Source: an uncultured Campylobacter sp.
GTDB taxonomy: Bacteria > Campylobacterota > Campylobacteria > Campylobacterales > Campylobacteraceae
Reading direction: 5' to 3'
Length of the DNA stretch: 64,000 nt
Assembly (NCBI RefSeq): GCF_947255105.1
Contig: NZ_CAMYFP010000008.1
Coordinates: forward strand, 1-64,000
Shown here piece by piece: positions 42,932 to 53,676 of this stretch. The notes under the pieces were generated by a model. The model had not been told where the DNA came from and did not search any database. It worked only from the letters and a program-made list of their open reading frames with translations. Both the position numbers and the translations under genes were made by a program. The first letter of the stretch is position 1, and each line of letters opens with the position of its first letter.

Positions 42932-44263
42932 TTAGTGTCTAGCTAAGTAGTTAGTATCGAAGTTATTTTCCAAAAAGTCTTCATTTTCCATCATATTGCG
43001 GTGGAAATTTCTAGTAGTTTTAATGCCTTGAACTATAAGCTCATCAAGCGCTACTCTCATCTTAGCAATGGCTCTTTGGCGGTTATCGTCATAAACTATA
43101 AGTTTGCCTATCATACTGTCATAAAATGACGGCACAGTATAGCCCTCATAGACATGGCTATCCATTCTTACATTTCTGCCACCTGGTGCTACATATTTTG
43201 TGATTTTACCTGGACTTGGCATAAATGTTTTTGAGTCCTCTGCAGTTATTCTGCACTCAATAGCATGACCTTTAAGTTTTATCTCATCTTGGCTAGGAAG
43301 TTTTTCGCCTTGCGCTATCCTTATCATCCACTCGACCATATCAAGACCACTTACCATCTCGCTTATAGTATGCTCTACTTGAAGTCTAGTATTCATCTCA
43401 ATAAAATAGAAATTTAGATCTTTATCTACCAAAAACTCAAATGTTCCAGCTCCCACATAGCCAACTGCCTTTGTAGCCTTGATGGCTGTTTGGTGAAGTC
43501 TCTCTCTAGTATCTTCGTCTAAAATGATAGCTGGAGTCTCTTCGATGAGCTTTTGATGGCGACGCTGTAAAGAGCAATCTCTCTCGCCCATATGAACTAC
43601 ATTTCCATGCTCATCAGCCAAAATTTGAACCTCAACATGTCTTGGACAGAGTATATATTTTTCCATATACATTGTGCCATCGCCAAATGCCGTAAGCGCC
43701 TCACTCTCAGCCGCCCAAAATGCCTTTTCTATCTCATCTTCTTTATTTACGACACGCATGCCGCGGCCTCCGCCTCCCGCTGCTGCCTTTAAGATGATTG
43801 GATAGCCCATCTCTTTGGCTAAGTTTTTTGCCTCATCAACACTTTTTACAGCGCCATCACTTCCTGGAACAGTTGGAATCCCTGCTCTTTTCATAAGACT
43901 TTTTGCCTTGCTTTTATCGCTCATCAAAGCCATTGCCTCAACACCAGGACCTATAAATTTGATATTTTCTTTCTCGCAAATTTCAACGAAGTTTTGATTT
44001 TCACTCAAAAAACCATATCCTGGAAAAATAGCGTCGCACTCGCTAATTTGTGCTGCTGAGATGATAGCTGGAATATTTAGATAGCTGTCACTACTTTTTG
44101 CTCCACCTATGCAAATAGATGCATCCGCATATCGTAGATAGAGTGCGTCACTATCGGCAGTTGAATGGACAACAACCGCCTCTTTTCCCATCTCTTGTAT
44201 AGTTCGCAAAGCACGAAGCGCAATCTCGCCACGATTTGCTATAAGAATTCTTTTTATCTCCAT
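42932..44263 (-). CDS. accC: Biotin carboxylase subunit of acetyl-CoA carboxylase
   Basis: 443 residues with an ATP-grasp fold. It starts with KRILIANRGEIALRALR, has the glycine-rich KAAAGGGGRGMRVV loop near 160, and the catalytic EMNTRLQVEHTISE segment near 290. It carboxylates biotin on AccB for fatty acid synthesis. Its ATG shares one base with the accB stop (TAATG), so AccB and AccC are made in step. Confidence 0.96.
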   Translation of the reverse strand: MEIKRILIANRGEIALRALRTIQEMGKEAVVVHSTADSDALYLRYADASICIGGAKSSDSYLNIPAIISAAQISECDAIFPGYGFLSENQNFVEICEKENIKFIGPGVEAMALMSDKSKAKSLMKRAGIPTVPGSDGAVKSVDEAKNLAKEMGYPIILKAAAGGGGRGMRVVNKEDEIEKAFWAAESEALTAFGDGTMYMEKYILCPRHVEVQILADEHGNVVHMGERDCSLQRRHQKLIEETPAIILDEDTRERLHQTAIKATKAVGYVGAGTFEFLVDKDLNFYFIEMNTRLQVEHTISEMVSGLDMVEWMIRIAQGEKLPSQDEIKLKGHAIECRITAEDSKTFMPSPGKITKYVAPGGRNVRMDSHVYEGYTVPSFYDSMIGKLIVYDDNRQRAIAKMRVALDELIVQGIKTTRNFHRNMMENEDFLENNFDTNYLARH

Positions 44264-44715
44264 TAGAGCTTCTCCACTCCAAATAGTCCCATGCCAAACT
44301 CAACAGGTTGTCCATCTTCTACCAAGCTCTCTACTATCTTGCAGTCAAACTCAGCCTCTATCTCATTCATTATCTTCATCGCCTCAATAATACCTACAAT
44401 ATCGCCCTTTTTAACCTTGTCGCCAACCTTTACAAATGGAGCCTCTCCTGGTGCTGGCGCTACATAAAATGTTCCAACCATAGGCGACTTTATACTCTCT
44501 TTGCTTTTATTTGAGGCATCTCTTGTTACAATCTCTACAGTTTGAGTTTGAGGTTGTGGTGCTGGTTGAGTTTGAACTGATGGACACTTTTTAGGCAAAG
44601 AGCTCTCTATCTCTTTTTCAAGCTCAATTTGAAAATCACCCTCTCTTATCTTCATTCTTGCAATGCCAATCTCTTCAAAGAACTGCATAAGTTCCTTTAT
44701 CTCTTCTTTTTTCAT
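44263..44715 (-). CDS. accB: Biotin carboxyl carrier protein
   Basis: 150 residues: a short N-terminal helical part, a flexible Pro/Gln/Thr-rich linker (about 45-75), and a C-terminal biotinyl domain with the lysine in [13 protein letters not shown] near residue 115. The biotin carrier of acetyl-CoA carboxylase, coupled to accC. The carboxyltransferase genes accA and accD are not in the window. Confidence 0.95.
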   Translation of the reverse strand: MKKEEIKELMQFFEEIGIARMKIREGDFQIELEKEIESSLPKKCPSVQTQPAPQPQTQTVEIVTRDASNKSKESIKSPMVGTFYVAPAPGEAPFVKVGDKVKKGDIVGIIEAMKIMNEIEAEFDCKIVESLVEDGQPVEFGMGLFGVEKL

Positions 44716-44842
44716 AAGTTCTCTCCCAATATGATTTAAATAGGCTATTCTATCTAAAAAGAATATAAAATTTAATTAATTTAGCAATTCAAATTTGGCT
44801 ATAGGATAAATTTGGCTTGGATAGTTTGAAATTTAGGGATAG

Positions 44843-44864
44843 AGAGTGGCAAAAGTGCCACTCT
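44843..44864. terminator. Terminator after ansB
   Basis: AGAGTGGCA and TGCCACTCT form a perfect nine-base stem with an AAAG loop, eight bases beyond the ansB stop codon. Confidence 0.65.
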
Positions 44865-44871
44865 TTTGGGG

Positions 44872-45930
<1,059 letters not shown>

Positions 45931-46136
45931 TTAAATTTGATAAAACAAGGTCATCTTTTGACCACCTCAATCTCACGAAAAACGCAACTATTTTAGCAAA
46001 AAACTCTCTGTTTGTAGCTTAATAATTTATTTTCAAATAGCTGGCTTTTATAAATTTAAAAGGTTAAATTTATGTCATTTTTCAAAGCTATTAGAGTTAA
46101 AAATAGCTTCAAAGATAATAGAAGCTTAATTTTTGA

Positions 46137-46142
46137 TATAAT
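46137..46142 (+). promoter_or_regulatory. Probable dcd promoter
   Basis: TATAAT with TG one base upstream (extended -10), 20 bases before the dcd ATG; an AAAGGA ribosome site follows. Confidence 0.6.
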
Positions 46143-46162
46143 TTAGCCCAAAAAGGAAAACC

Positions 46163-46723
46163 ATGGGACTAAAAAGCGATAAATGGATAAGAGAACAGAG
46201 CCTAAAAAACAAGATGATTGATCCATTTTGTGAGAAAAATATAGGTGTTGGCGTTGTTAGTTATGGACTTAGTAGCTATGGATATGATATAAGAGTGGCT
46301 GATGAGTTTAAGATTTTTACAAATGTCGGCGGAACGGTAGTTGATCCAAAAAACTTTGATGAGAAAAATGTAGTTGATTTTAAGGGCAATATCTGCATAG
46401 TGCCTCCAAATTCATTTGCTCTTGCAAGAACTGTGGAATACTTCAATATGCCGCGAAACACTCTTGCTATCTGCCTTGGAAAAAGCACCTATGCAAGATG
46501 TGGAATTATAGTAAATGTTACTCCATTTGAGCCAGGATTTAGAGGCTATATCACGATAGAGATCTCAAACACCACTCCACTTCCTGCCAAAATTTATGCA
46601 AATGAAGGAATTGCTCAAGTGCTATTTTTAGAAGGTGATGAGCCATGCGAAGTCTGCTACAGCGACAAAAAAGGCAAATATCAAGATCAACAAGGCATAA
46701 CTCTGCCTAGAATTTTAAAGTAA
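46163..46723 (+). CDS. dcd: dCTP deaminase
   Basis: 186 residues of the dCTP deaminase/dUTPase trimer fold. Signatures are [16 protein letters not shown] near 34, [22 protein letters not shown] near 108-130 with the catalytic Glu, and a C-terminal lid [13 protein letters not shown]. It makes dUTP from dCTP for thymidylate synthesis. It has its own promoter and runs six bases ahead of topA. Confidence 0.95.
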   Translation: MGLKSDKWIREQSLKNKMIDPFCEKNIGVGVVSYGLSSYGYDIRVADEFKIFTNVGGTVVDPKNFDEKNVVDFKGNICIVPPNSFALARTVEYFNMPRNTLAICLGKSTYARCGIIVNVTPFEPGFRGYITIEISNTTPLPAKIYANEGIAQVLFLEGDEPCEVCYSDKKGKYQDQQGITLPRILK

Positions 46724-46732
46724 GGAGCAGTG

Positions 46733-48808
46733 GTGAAAAATTTAATAATAGTAGAGTCTCCAGCAAAAGCCAAAACAATAAAAAACTTTCTTGGCAAAGA
46801 CTACACCGTCATAGCGTCCAAAGGTCACATTAGAGATCTTCCAAAAACTAGCTTTGGCATAAAAATAGAAAACAATACTTTTACACCAGAATACAGAGTA
46901 AGTAGCGACCACTCAGCCATCGTAAAAGAGATAAAAGAGCTTGCTAAAAAGGCAGATAAAATCTACCTTGCAACGGATGAAGATAGAGAGGGTGAGGCGA
47001 TTGCCTATCACATAGCTCACGCCATCGGCAAAGAACCGACTTCACTTGATAGAATTGTCTTTCACGAAATCACCAAATCAGCCATAGGCGAATCTTTGAA
47101 AAACCCACGAAAACTAGATCTTGCAAGTGTCAATGCACAACAAGCAAGAAGACTTTTGGATAGGATAGTAGGCTATAAATTAAGCCCACTTCTTAGTCAA
47201 AAAATCCAAAGAGGCTTAAGCGCTGGAAGAGTCCAAAGTGTAGCACTTAAAATAGTTGTCGATAAAGAGAGAGAGATAAGGGCATTTGTCCCTGTTGAGT
47301 ATCACACTATTGAAATGATATTTAAAAAAGATCTTGAAGCTGAAATTGTCGGATATAGAGGTAAAAAATTAGAAAAACTCTCTATAAAAGATGAAAAAAT
47401 GGCAAAAGAGATAACCCAGTCTATAAAAAAAGATAAATTTCATGTAAAAGAGATAGAGAAAAAAGAGCGCAAAACAAACCCACAGCCTCCATTTATGACC
47501 TCAACTCTGCAACAAACCGCAAGTTCAAACTTGGGCTTTAGTCCAAGAAAAACTATGATGATAGCTCAAAGTCTTTATGAGGGCGTTGAGACAAATAGCG
47601 GTTTTATGGGCGCAATCACCTATATGAGAACAGACTCTTTAAATATCTCAAAAGAGGCAATTGCTTCTGCAAGAGAGCTTATCTCCAAAGAGTATGGCGC
47701 AAAATATCTTCCCAAAACTCCAAATTATTACAAAACCAAAAGCAAAGGTGCCCAGGAAGCACACGAAGCAATTCGCCCTACAAATTTAAACTTTAGTCCA
47801 GAAGTTGCAAAGGGCTATCTAAGCGGCGATGAACTCAAACTCTACACTCTAATTTACAATAGATTTATCGCCTCACAGATGACACCAAGTATCTCACAAA
47901 ATCAAAATATCTTTGTAAAAGGCGATGAAAGTGAGTTTAAAATAGGCGGTAGAGTTGTGCTTTTTGATGGATTTTACAGAGCTTATGGCGATGTTGATAA
48001 GGACAAAATTTTGCCCGACCTAAAAATAGGCGATGAGATGAAAACTCAAAGTGTTGGTAGCAAACAAAACTTCACAGAGCCGCCTGCAAGGTACTCTGAA
48101 GCCTCTTTGATAAAAATGCTTGAAAGCTTAGGAATTGGTCGTCCATCAACATATGCGCCAACTATCTCCATCTTAACTAGCAGAAACTATGTAGATATTG
48201 AAAAAAAACAGCTCATCCCAACAGAGATAGCCTTTAAAATAACTACTATGTTAGAGCAATATTTTAGCAATATTGTAGATAACAAATTTACCTCCAAAAT
48301 GGAAGAAAAACTTGATGATATAGCCGAAAATAAGGCGGATTGGCAGGAGGTATTGAGTGAGTTTTATAACCCCTTTATAGAAAAGATAGATAGTGGCAAA
48401 AAAAATATCAAAAGTCAAAAAATAGCTACGCCAATTGGCGAAAAATGCCCAGAATGTGGTGGCGAACTTGTAAAAAGAAGTGGAAGATATGGCGAGTTTA
48501 TAGCATGTTTGAATTTTCCAAAGTGCAAATATAGTAGAAATTTAGAGGGCGAGAAAAAAGAGAAAAAAGAGCCTATAAGCACAGGAGTAAAATGTCCTCT
48601 ATGCAAAGATGGAATGGTTGTTGAAAGAATTTCTAGAAGAGGAAAGTTTTATGGATGTTCCAACTATCCAAAGTGCCGCTTTGTAAGCAACTATGAGATA
48701 GTTTTAAAAGAGTGCCCAGAGTGCAAAAACAACTATCTTTACAAAAAAGAGCTCAAAAAAGGCAACTTCCTAGACTGCCCAAAGTGCAAACATAGGCAAG
48801 AGATATGA
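46733..48808 (+). CDS. topA: DNA topoisomerase I
   Basis: 691 residues. Two adjacent GTG codons open the frame; the second (46733) is better spaced from AAGGAG. The Toprim domain begins LIIVESPAKAKTI and includes the ATDEDREGEAIAYH metal site. The catalytic tyrosine is in GAITYMRTDS near residue 300. Three C-terminal zinc fingers are visible (CPECGGEL..C, CPLCKDGM..C, CPECKNNY..CPKC). It relaxes negative supercoils. It overlaps the phosphodiesterase gene by four bases. Confidence 0.96.
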   Translation: MKNLIIVESPAKAKTIKNFLGKDYTVIASKGHIRDLPKTSFGIKIENNTFTPEYRVSSDHSAIVKEIKELAKKADKIYLATDEDREGEAIAYHIAHAIGKEPTSLDRIVFHEITKSAIGESLKNPRKLDLASVNAQQARRLLDRIVGYKLSPLLSQKIQRGLSAGRVQSVALKIVVDKEREIRAFVPVEYHTIEMIFKKDLEAEIVGYRGKKLEKLSIKDEKMAKEITQSIKKDKFHVKEIEKKERKTNPQPPFMTSTLQQTASSNLGFSPRKTMMIAQSLYEGVETNSGFMGAITYMRTDSLNISKEAIASARELISKEYGAKYLPKTPNYYKTKSKGAQEAHEAIRPTNLNFSPEVAKGYLSGDELKLYTLIYNRFIASQMTPSISQNQNIFVKGDESEFKIGGRVVLFDGFYRAYGDVDKDKILPDLKIGDEMKTQSVGSKQNFTEPPARYSEASLIKMLESLGIGRPSTYAPTISILTSRNYVDIEKKQLIPTEIAFKITTMLEQYFSNIVDNKFTSKMEEKLDDIAENKADWQEVLSEFYNPFIEKIDSGKKNIKSQKIATPIGEKCPECGGELVKRSGRYGEFIACLNFPKCKYSRNLEGEKKEKKEPISTGVKCPLCKDGMVVERISRRGKFYGCSNYPKCRFVSNYEIVLKECPECKNNYLYKKELKKGNFLDCPKCKHRQEI

Positions 48809-49326
48809 TAATAGGCGTTATCTCTGACTCTCACAAAAGAGATGATGTTGCAAAAGAGGCGATGCTCTATCTTAAAGATAGAGGCGCTTCTATCATCATT
48901 CATGCAGGCGATATTGTAGAAAAGACAACTCTAAAGGACTTAAAAGAGCTTGGTATTCCATATAGAGCCGTTCTTGGCAACAACGATCACCATTTAGAAA
49001 AGCTTAAAGAGAAATTTAACCTCTACAGCGAGCCCTATGAGTTTAGCTTTGGCTCATTTTCATTTTTATTGATGCACAAACCAAAGTGGCTAAAAAGCGG
49101 CACTGATTTTTGTATATTTGGGCACACTCACACATTTGAGTGCTTTAAAAAAGACAAAACAATCTTTGTAAATCCAGGTGAAATTTGTGCTAGAAATAGG
49201 CCTTTGCATGAGTTTTGTTACATAGATACAGATAGCATGGACGCTATAAAAGTAAGTGCAAAAGCAAAAAAGCAAAGAGTTTGGATAGAGGAGAAAATGG
49301 ATATTTTGGAGTTAAAAAGTGAGTGA
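48805..49326 (+). CDS. MJ0936/YfcE-type metallophosphoesterase
   Basis: 173 residues. The calcineurin-like core is shown by VISDSHKRDD (first metal Asp/His), IIHAGDIVEKTT (bridging Asp), VLGNNDHH (GNxDH motif) and FGHTHTFECF (terminal GHTH). Such enzymes hydrolyse phosphodiesters such as bis-p-nitrophenyl phosphate; the natural substrate is unknown. It overlaps both neighbours (four bases with topA, eight with the antiporter gene). Confidence 0.9.
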   Translation: MIIGVISDSHKRDDVAKEAMLYLKDRGASIIIHAGDIVEKTTLKDLKELGIPYRAVLGNNDHHLEKLKEKFNLYSEPYEFSFGSFSFLLMHKPKWLKSGTDFCIFGHTHTFECFKKDKTIFVNPGEICARNRPLHEFCYIDTDSMDAIKVSAKAKKQRVWIEEKMDILELKSE

Positions 49327-50473
49327 GATAGTCATCTTAATAGTCCTTTCTTTTATCATTTTTGCCTCTCCATTTATCGCAAAACTCATCAAGATACCAA
49401 TAGCTCCCACAGAGATACTCCTTGGAATGGTTGCTGGAAGCCTAGGGCTTTTTAGCCATAACGAACTTTTTAAGCTAGTTGCAGACATTGGTTTTTACTA
49501 TCTTATGTTTTTGGCAGGAACTGAGGTGGATTTGAAAATATTTATAAGGACTGACAGAACAATACTCAAAAAATCACTCATCTTTACAGTGCTTATGTAT
49601 CTTTTCGCCGCTCTTATCACCTATATTTTTGGACTTAGCCCACTTTTTATAGTCATCTTTCCACTCATAAGCATAGGAATACTTTCAACTCTTTATAAGG
49701 ATTATGGCAAGAAAGAGGAGTGGCTAAATTTGGCGATGCTTGTAGGCGTTATAGGCGAGATTGTAAGTATCGCACTTTTAACAGTTTTAGGCGCCTACCT
49801 AAAACATGGCTTTGGGAGCTCTTTGTTTATAAACTTAGGCGTTTTAGTGCTATTTTTAATAACAGTAAGTCTTTTGTTTAAGGGGCTAGAAGTGCTATTT
49901 TGGTGGTATCCTGGTATCAAAAGAGTGCTTATGCCACAATATGACAAAGATGAAAAAGATATAAGACTCTCAATGGCGCTTTTTTGCTTTGTTATCGCCA
50001 TAATGATCATCATAGATCTAAAGGTAGTTCTTGGCGCCTTTATCGCAGGCACCTTTATCTCGACATTTTTTGACCACAAAAAAGACCTACCAAACAAACT
50101 CTCTGGCTTTGGCTTTGGCTTTTTGATTCCTATCTTTTTTGCCTATGTTGGCTCTACGATAGAGATAGATTCACTCTTTCTGCCTGGCGTCATATCGCAA
50201 ATTGCTATGATTGTTGGAGCTATTATTGTCATTAGAATTCTCTCTGCGGTGGTATTTTTGAAAAATCTTAAATTTATACCGACAATTCTTTTTGCTCTCT
50301 CGCTCTCAATGCCTCTAACGCTTCTAATAGCAGTTGCAACTATCGGCATAGAGACTGGCTACATCACCCAAAAAACATACTATTCATTTGTTTTTGCAAG
50401 CCTTTTTGAAGTTGTCATTTGTCTGGTGTTTATTAAACTTATCCACAAAAGAAAGGGGCTAAAAAATGCATGA
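49319..50473 (+). CDS. Cation:proton antiporter (CPA2/Kef-type)
   Basis: 384 residues from a GTG start at 49319 inside the preceding gene. About 11-12 membrane segments of the Na+/H+ exchanger fold, with IPIAPTEILLGMVAGSLGLF near 25, FYYLMFLAGTEVDLKIF near 60 and IDLKVVLGAFIAGTFIS near 240. No C-terminal TrkA-N domain, so it is a bare exchanger core. K+ or Na+ exchange for protons is likely. It overlaps cysQ by eight bases. Confidence 0.85.
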   Translation: MSEIVILIVLSFIIFASPFIAKLIKIPIAPTEILLGMVAGSLGLFSHNELFKLVADIGFYYLMFLAGTEVDLKIFIRTDRTILKKSLIFTVLMYLFAALITYIFGLSPLFIVIFPLISIGILSTLYKDYGKKEEWLNLAMLVGVIGEIVSIALLTVLGAYLKHGFGSSLFINLGVLVLFLITVSLLFKGLEVLFWWYPGIKRVLMPQYDKDEKDIRLSMALFCFVIAIMIIIDLKVVLGAFIAGTFISTFFDHKKDLPNKLSGFGFGFLIPIFFAYVGSTIEIDSLFLPGVISQIAMIVGAIIVIRILSAVVFLKNLKFIPTILFALSLSMPLTLLIAVATIGIETGYITQKTYYSFVFASLFEVVICLVFIKLIHKRKGLKNA

Positions 50474-51257
50474 TCTGTTACTAGCTGCCAAAAATGCAGC
50501 ACTTCTTGCTGGTAAGGAGATCTTGGCGCATTACAGCAACTACAAAGTGCTACAAAAACCTGACAACTCTCCGCTAACTTCGGCTGATCTTGCTGCAAAT
50601 GAAGCTATTTTTAAAATTTTAAGTAAAACTGGTATTGAAATTTGCTCTGAAGAGAGCATTTTAGAGGCTGATAAAATGGGTGAAGATGACACTTTTTGGC
50701 TTGTTGATCCACTTGATGGGACACGCGATTTTATCGCAAAAAATGGTGAGTTTTGTGTCTGTATCGCACTTATAAAAAACTCTCGTCCAATTTTGTCTGT
50801 AATTTTTATACCAACTAAAAATGAACTTTTTTATAGCGCTGGAGAAAATAAAGTATTTATAAATGATGAACTTATAAAACCAAATTTAGACTGCAAAACT
50901 CCAAATTTACTTCTACTTGGAAGAAGTGGAATGGGAAAAAGACGCATAGCTTTGGCAAATAGCTTTAATCTTAGTTTTAAAAGAGTTGGCTCAGCAATTA
51001 AGTTTTGCCAAATTGCAAAAAGCAAAGCCATGCTCTATCCACGCTTTGGCGATAGCTATCTTTGGGATATTGCGGCGGGGGATTTTTTGGTTGTGCAAAG
51101 TGGTGGAGAGATAATTGACCTAAAGAGTAGAAAAAAGCCACTTTACAATGGCAAAAAGCTTCTAAACTCGCCATTTGTTGTGATTGATAAAAACAGCATT
51201 CATTTAAAAGAGCAAATTTTAAATAAAATTGATGAGATTTTAAAAATTCAGCAATAG
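50466..51257 (+). CDS. cysQ: 3'(2'),5'-bisphosphate nucleotidase, CysQ/inositol monophosphatase family
   Basis: 263 residues. Metal-site signatures are SEES near residue 58, WLVDPLDGTRDFIAKNGEF near 76 (the DPLDGTxxF motif) and the C-terminal YLWDIAAGDFLVVQSGG (WDxAAGD). The best fit is CysQ, which recycles PAP left from sulfate activation, though some relatives act on inositol or fructose phosphates. It is the last gene of the topA-phosphodiesterase-antiporter-cysQ run. Confidence 0.88.
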   Translation: MHDLLLAAKNAALLAGKEILAHYSNYKVLQKPDNSPLTSADLAANEAIFKILSKTGIEICSEESILEADKMGEDDTFWLVDPLDGTRDFIAKNGEFCVCIALIKNSRPILSVIFIPTKNELFYSAGENKVFINDELIKPNLDCKTPNLLLLGRSGMGKRRIALANSFNLSFKRVGSAIKFCQIAKSKAMLYPRFGDSYLWDIAAGDFLVVQSGGEIIDLKSRKKPLYNGKKLLNSPFVVIDKNSIHLKEQILNKIDEILKIQQ

Positions 51258-51331
51258 TGCCATTTTTTAACAGCTAGTGAAATTTAAAATCTACTCTTTA
51301 AAAACTGTTGTAACTACAAAAACTTCTTACT

Positions 51332-52141
51332 TTATTTGACATCGTTTTTATATCCTAAATTTAAAAGTTCTTTTGTAGCATTTTCATCACCTAGATACTC
51401 AAATGTCACATATAGATATTTTAAGTTTTTAGAATTAAGCCCTTTTTCGACCAATTTTTCAGTCAAATTTAGCCAAAAAGTGCGGTGCGTTTTATATTTT
51501 TGTGAGTTTAATAAATTTAAAAGCTCCTTTGAGCGCGGAGTTTTGATATTTAAGGCTATATTTTCATCTCTAAAAATCTTGGTAAAACTAAACCAAATAT
51601 CCATTCCAAGGCGATCGTTTATAAGACAATTTTTATCAAGCAGATAGTCAAAAACTTTAATTTTATTATTTACTAAAGCCAAATTTAAAAGCCCAGTATC
51701 CTCGTAGAAAAAAACTGTATTTTTATCCAATCCCTCATCAAAAAACTCATTTAAAATAGCGATAGTTTCATCTTCGCTTATCTTTTTATCTGTCAAAACA
51801 GCCGGCACATAAACACCAAATTTAAAAGTCCTTTCATCGGCACAAAAAAGCATATCTTCTATCAAAATGCTATTTGTAGTTTTGTGGTTTTTTATAAAAG
51901 GACTAATGCCTTTACTATCGTTTTTAAAACTTAGCTCTCTATCACTTCCCAAAATCTCCAAAACCTTGCTCTCGTCATTATTCTCAATGGCCTTATTTAA
52001 CTCATCTACGCTAAATTTACTCTCGCTTTTTTTAAACTCAAATTTAGAACAATCAATATCTTTAAAATATAAACTTTTAAGCCCATCATAAGTAAAAGCG
52101 TTTAAATTTAAACAAAATAGCAAAAAGAGTAAGATTTTCAT
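51332..52141 (-). CDS. Secreted ankyrin-like hypothetical protein
   Basis: 269 residues. A signal peptide (about 1-15, ending LNA) is followed by a mostly helical protein. The stretches ELNKAIENNDESKVLEILGS and TGLLNLALVNNKIKVFDYLLDKN read like single ankyrin repeats. Exported and perhaps periplasmic; partner unknown. It stands alone on the minus strand. Confidence 0.6.
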   Translation of the reverse strand: MKILLFLLFCLNLNAFTYDGLKSLYFKDIDCSKFEFKKSESKFSVDELNKAIENNDESKVLEILGSDRELSFKNDSKGISPFIKNHKTTNSILIEDMLFCADERTFKFGVYVPAVLTDKKISEDETIAILNEFFDEGLDKNTVFFYEDTGLLNLALVNNKIKVFDYLLDKNCLINDRLGMDIWFSFTKIFRDENIALNIKTPRSKELLNLLNSQKYKTHRTFWLNLTEKLVEKGLNSKNLKYLYVTFEYLGDENATKELLNLGYKNDVK

Positions 52142-52463
52142 GGCAAATCCTTTTAGATTTTAAAAATTACTAGCTTTTTTCATCTCGCAATCTTTTAGAG
52201 CTTTTTTAATCTCTTTTGCGATATAAAAAGCTAAATTTATAAAGCAGCACCTCCAACCATTTTGTGTGCGTCATTTAATTTTTATAATATAGCATAAATC
52301 ATGCTTAACTTTTTTTGCTTTTATTCTCTATTTTGCTTTTTATGCCCTGTCAAAGGCTATTTGAGATGATATCTTTTCATCTACATTTTTATCTAGGCAA
52401 TGATTATTAAATATCTTGATTTATAAAAATTTATATTTAGAATTAATATGACTTTGGGATTTT
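52142..52463. other. Intergenic region with a possible small gene remnant
   Basis: 322 bases between two diverging genes. On the minus strand, about 52275 to 52160, two frames read as protein-like sequence (NDAHKMVGGAAL, then INLAFYIAKEIKKALKDCEM and a stop) and could be the broken end of a small lost gene. No ribosome site, no family recognised. The rest should hold the promoters of both flanking genes. Confidence 0.3.
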
Positions 52464-53555
52464 ATGAATATCATTAAAACAATAAGTTACGAAATAAATA
52501 AAATATTAGAAATAAATAAAGATGATTCAACTTGGCATCTTGCATTTTTTACGGGTTTTTGCATGTCGGCTCCACTTTTAGTAGGGGCTTTTTTAAACAA
52601 TATGCATTTAGCAGTTATTAGTTCAATGGGTACAATGCTTTTTTTATATACTCCAAAAACACCACTTTATCATAGAATGATAGTTTTAATGGCTTGTGGA
52701 TTTGGTTTTATAGTAAGTTTTATCTTTGGAGGATTGGCGCATTTCTCACCACATATAAGTCCAATTGTTTTATGTGTTTTAACTATTATTGTAACAATGA
52801 CTGTAAGATTTTATCAATTATCAAACCCTGGAAATTTCTTCTTTATAATGATTGCTACGATATCTATCTTTTTACCTTTTAAAACATCACAGCTTATAGA
52901 AATTAGTGGGTATTTTGTCTTAGGGACTATTTGGGCTGTAATAGTTGCCTTTATATATAGTTTATTAACTGCAAAAATTTTAAAAATAGAAGAGATTAAA
53001 AAGATAAAATATGATGGCTTTGATAATGTAGTTGTTGATAGTGTGATAATTGGATTTTTTGTTGGATTTAGTATTTTAATAGCACAAATAATAGGCATTG
53101 AAAGAGCGTATTGGGTGCCAATTTCTACACTAGCAATCCTACAAGGAATGACTTTAAGAAGCAAATGGACAAGGCAAATTCATAGAATTTTGGGAACCGC
53201 AATAGGAATAGCTTTAGTATATTTTTTGCTGCGTTTAAATTTAAATAGCCTACAAATTGCAATTTTAATAGGTGTTCTTGGCTTTTTAGCACAACTTACA
53301 ATCACTAAACACTATGGTGTAGCCACAATTTTTATAACTCCGATGACTGTTTATATGGCTGAAATGAGTGGAGTAATAAGTGGTGGAGCAACAACTTTAA
53401 TTGTAGCAAGGCTTGAAGATATTATTCTAGGAAGTATAATTGGTTTTATTGGTGGAATTTGTTTACACAATCTTAAATTTAGAAAAATAATAATAAAAAC
53501 AATTTACTTTTTTATAAATTTACTTCCTTCTAGCAAGCAAGATAATGTAACTTAA
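52464..53555 (+). CDS. FUSC family membrane transporter (aromatic acid exporter-like)
   Basis: 363 residues, two blocks of about five membrane helices each (30-165 and 190-345) separated by a short Lys-rich loop, the layout of FUSC/YccS-type proteins. ERAYWVPISTLAILQGMTLRSKWTRQ near 212 is the typical FUSC segment (YWVxLT...P), and RILGTAIGIALVY follows. Export of aromatic acids or other small organics is suggested by the family; the substrate is unknown. It is monocistronic with an AT-rich upstream region. Confidence 0.82.
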   Translation: MNIIKTISYEINKILEINKDDSTWHLAFFTGFCMSAPLLVGAFLNNMHLAVISSMGTMLFLYTPKTPLYHRMIVLMACGFGFIVSFIFGGLAHFSPHISPIVLCVLTIIVTMTVRFYQLSNPGNFFFIMIATISIFLPFKTSQLIEISGYFVLGTIWAVIVAFIYSLLTAKILKIEEIKKIKYDGFDNVVVDSVIIGFFVGFSILIAQIIGIERAYWVPISTLAILQGMTLRSKWTRQIHRILGTAIGIALVYFLLRLNLNSLQIAILIGVLGFLAQLTITKHYGVATIFITPMTVYMAEMSGVISGGATTLIVARLEDIILGSIIGFIGGICLHNLKFRKIIIKTIYFFINLLPSSKQDNVT

Positions 53556-53676
53556 AAAATAGTTTTAAGTTGTCTATAACCGCTATTTTGCTCTCTTAAA
53601 TTTTAAATTTATTTTGTAGATTTTAAGTTTTAAAACAGCACAAATTTATTTAAATTTAGAATCAAAAATCTCTTTT

